Source of the DNA: Cannabis sativa
Taxonomy: Eukaryota; Streptophyta; Magnoliopsida; Rosales; Cannabaceae
Reading direction: 5' to 3'
DNA: 64,000 bases
Assembly: GCF_029168945.1 (NCBI RefSeq)
Contig: NC_083601.1
Span: forward strand, 37,251,660 to 37,315,659
The position numbers and the translations under genes are program-made. The notes beneath the pieces were generated by a model. It was not told the origin of the DNA, did not search any database, and saw only the letters and a program-made list of their open reading frames with translations. Numbering within the stretch: the stretch's first letter is position 1; each line of letters begins with the position of its first letter. Below, piece by piece: positions 63,102-64,000 of the stretch.

Positions 63102-64000
63102 GTTAGAGATATTATTACAATGGAAGAAAATCAAGATTTATTACAACTCTATTGTAAAATAATACAAGGACTAAAATAAGAGATTGATTAAATATATGTT
63201 ACAATACATATATATACACTATATATATTACATATATATATATATATGAAAGGTAGAAGAAGATAGATTACACAATATTATATAACACATACATATATAT
63301 AATATGAAGAAGAAAAAGAAGATCACTCACTCACAACCTTGAGTGTAGATTAGTGGGGATCACCATGGCTTGAACAAGGTATTACACCTTTGTCCAAAAG
63401 CTTATTTCCCCCTATCTCTAAGCACTAAGGGAACTCTCTAGGAAATAGCTTTGGGAATTATCAAGCCTTAGGGTTTTCTAGCAAAGTGCTTTCTTGATAG
63501 AAAACTTCATCTCTTACAAATGAGCACCAAAGACCTCCTTTTATAATGTATAGGTGATCACTTAGAATTCAAAATACACAACACTCATTTCTCTCATATA
63601 AATGAGTATTAATATAGTTTGTAACAACTATATTTCATACCATTTGAATCCTATCATCAAATTGTGTAACAACCATTTTATTACACTAATAATGTGTGAT
63701 CAACACATGAGTTACAAGTGACAACAAATTGTAACTCCTCTCCAAGTTACAACATGTAGGTTACAAAAGTGTAGGTTATAAAATCATAGGTTACACATTT
63801 ATTTACCATACACTTAATATATATTATTCACATATATTTATCACATTTTAATCTACTTTATTATTATATTATAAAATAATATAACAATCCCCCACTAGAT
63901 TAAAATGTGTGACACACTTGTAACACACTTGTAACATTTATTTAATCAATCAAAATATTATATCAAAATATAACATTCCCCCATTTTGATTGAATAAATA
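63102..64000 (-). mobile_element. Partial Copia-like LTR, continues beyond the window
   Basis: Starts TGTTAGAGATATTATTACAA at 63102 (minus strand: an LTR end ...TATCTCTAACA). A TATA box TATAAAAGG lies on the minus strand at about 63537-63545, and the sequence reads AATCCCCCACTAGATT near 63887. No primer-binding site lies to its left, so it is a 3' LTR with the body to the right, or a solo LTR. At least 899 bp are present. Confidence 0.6.

Overview
The window is nuclear DNA from a flowering plant, most likely a dicot. Genes are intron-rich with GT..AG junctions, introns and spacers are very AT-rich, a chloroplast-targeted SRP receptor is encoded, and the spacers are packed with plant-type repeats (Copia, L1-type LINE, CACTA, Mutator-like, Tourist-like and hAT-like elements). 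The species cannot be named from the sequence alone. Eight protein-coding genes are supported, with exon joints worked out by hand and checked for reading phase: tubulin-folding cofactor A (TFCA, +), a hotdog-fold acyl-CoA thioesterase (+), cpFtsY (-), three C2-domain genes resembling BON1-associated proteins (-, -, +), a membrane RING-H2 E3 ligase (-) and a GSK3/SHAGGY-like kinase (-).

Layout. 1-2.2 kb: a duplicated 34-bp minisatellite, then TFCA. 2.4-4.4 kb: a Copia 5' LTR plus gag fragment, an RNase H remnant and a MITE relative. 4.5-10.5 kb: thioesterase and cpFtsY in convergent orientation, with a Tourist-like MITE about 330 bp upstream of the cpFtsY start. 13.1-31.9 kb: the three BAP-like genes, roughly 9 kb apart, separated by nested transposon debris that includes a 1.24-kb CACTA element with an 84-bp GA tract and a 179-bp MITE with a perfect 9-bp target duplication. 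36.3-37.4 kb: a Pol III cluster of two intact tRNA-Gly(GCC) genes and one decayed tRNA-like copy, each followed within a few bases by a box C/D snoRNA-like sequence. 37.6-39.4 kb: RING-H2 gene. 43.3-47.1 kb: GSK3-like gene. 49.7-54.0 kb: a broken L1-type LINE flanked by a 14-bp direct repeat. 54-63 kb: AT-rich, no recognisable gene, one clean miniature CACTA element. 63.1 kb to the end: part of a Copia-like LTR that runs out of the window.

The gene set looks like a conserved block. From memory, Arabidopsis carries a clade-III SHAGGY-like kinase, a RING protein, BAP1 and a thioesterase as near neighbours on chromosome 3, and BAP2 next to cpFtsY on chromosome 2. This window would hold the union of the two, as expected of the arrangement before duplication and gene loss. 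The most unusual locus is the tRNA-Gly/snoRNA cluster, in which the middle unit appears to have lost its tRNA while keeping its snoRNA.
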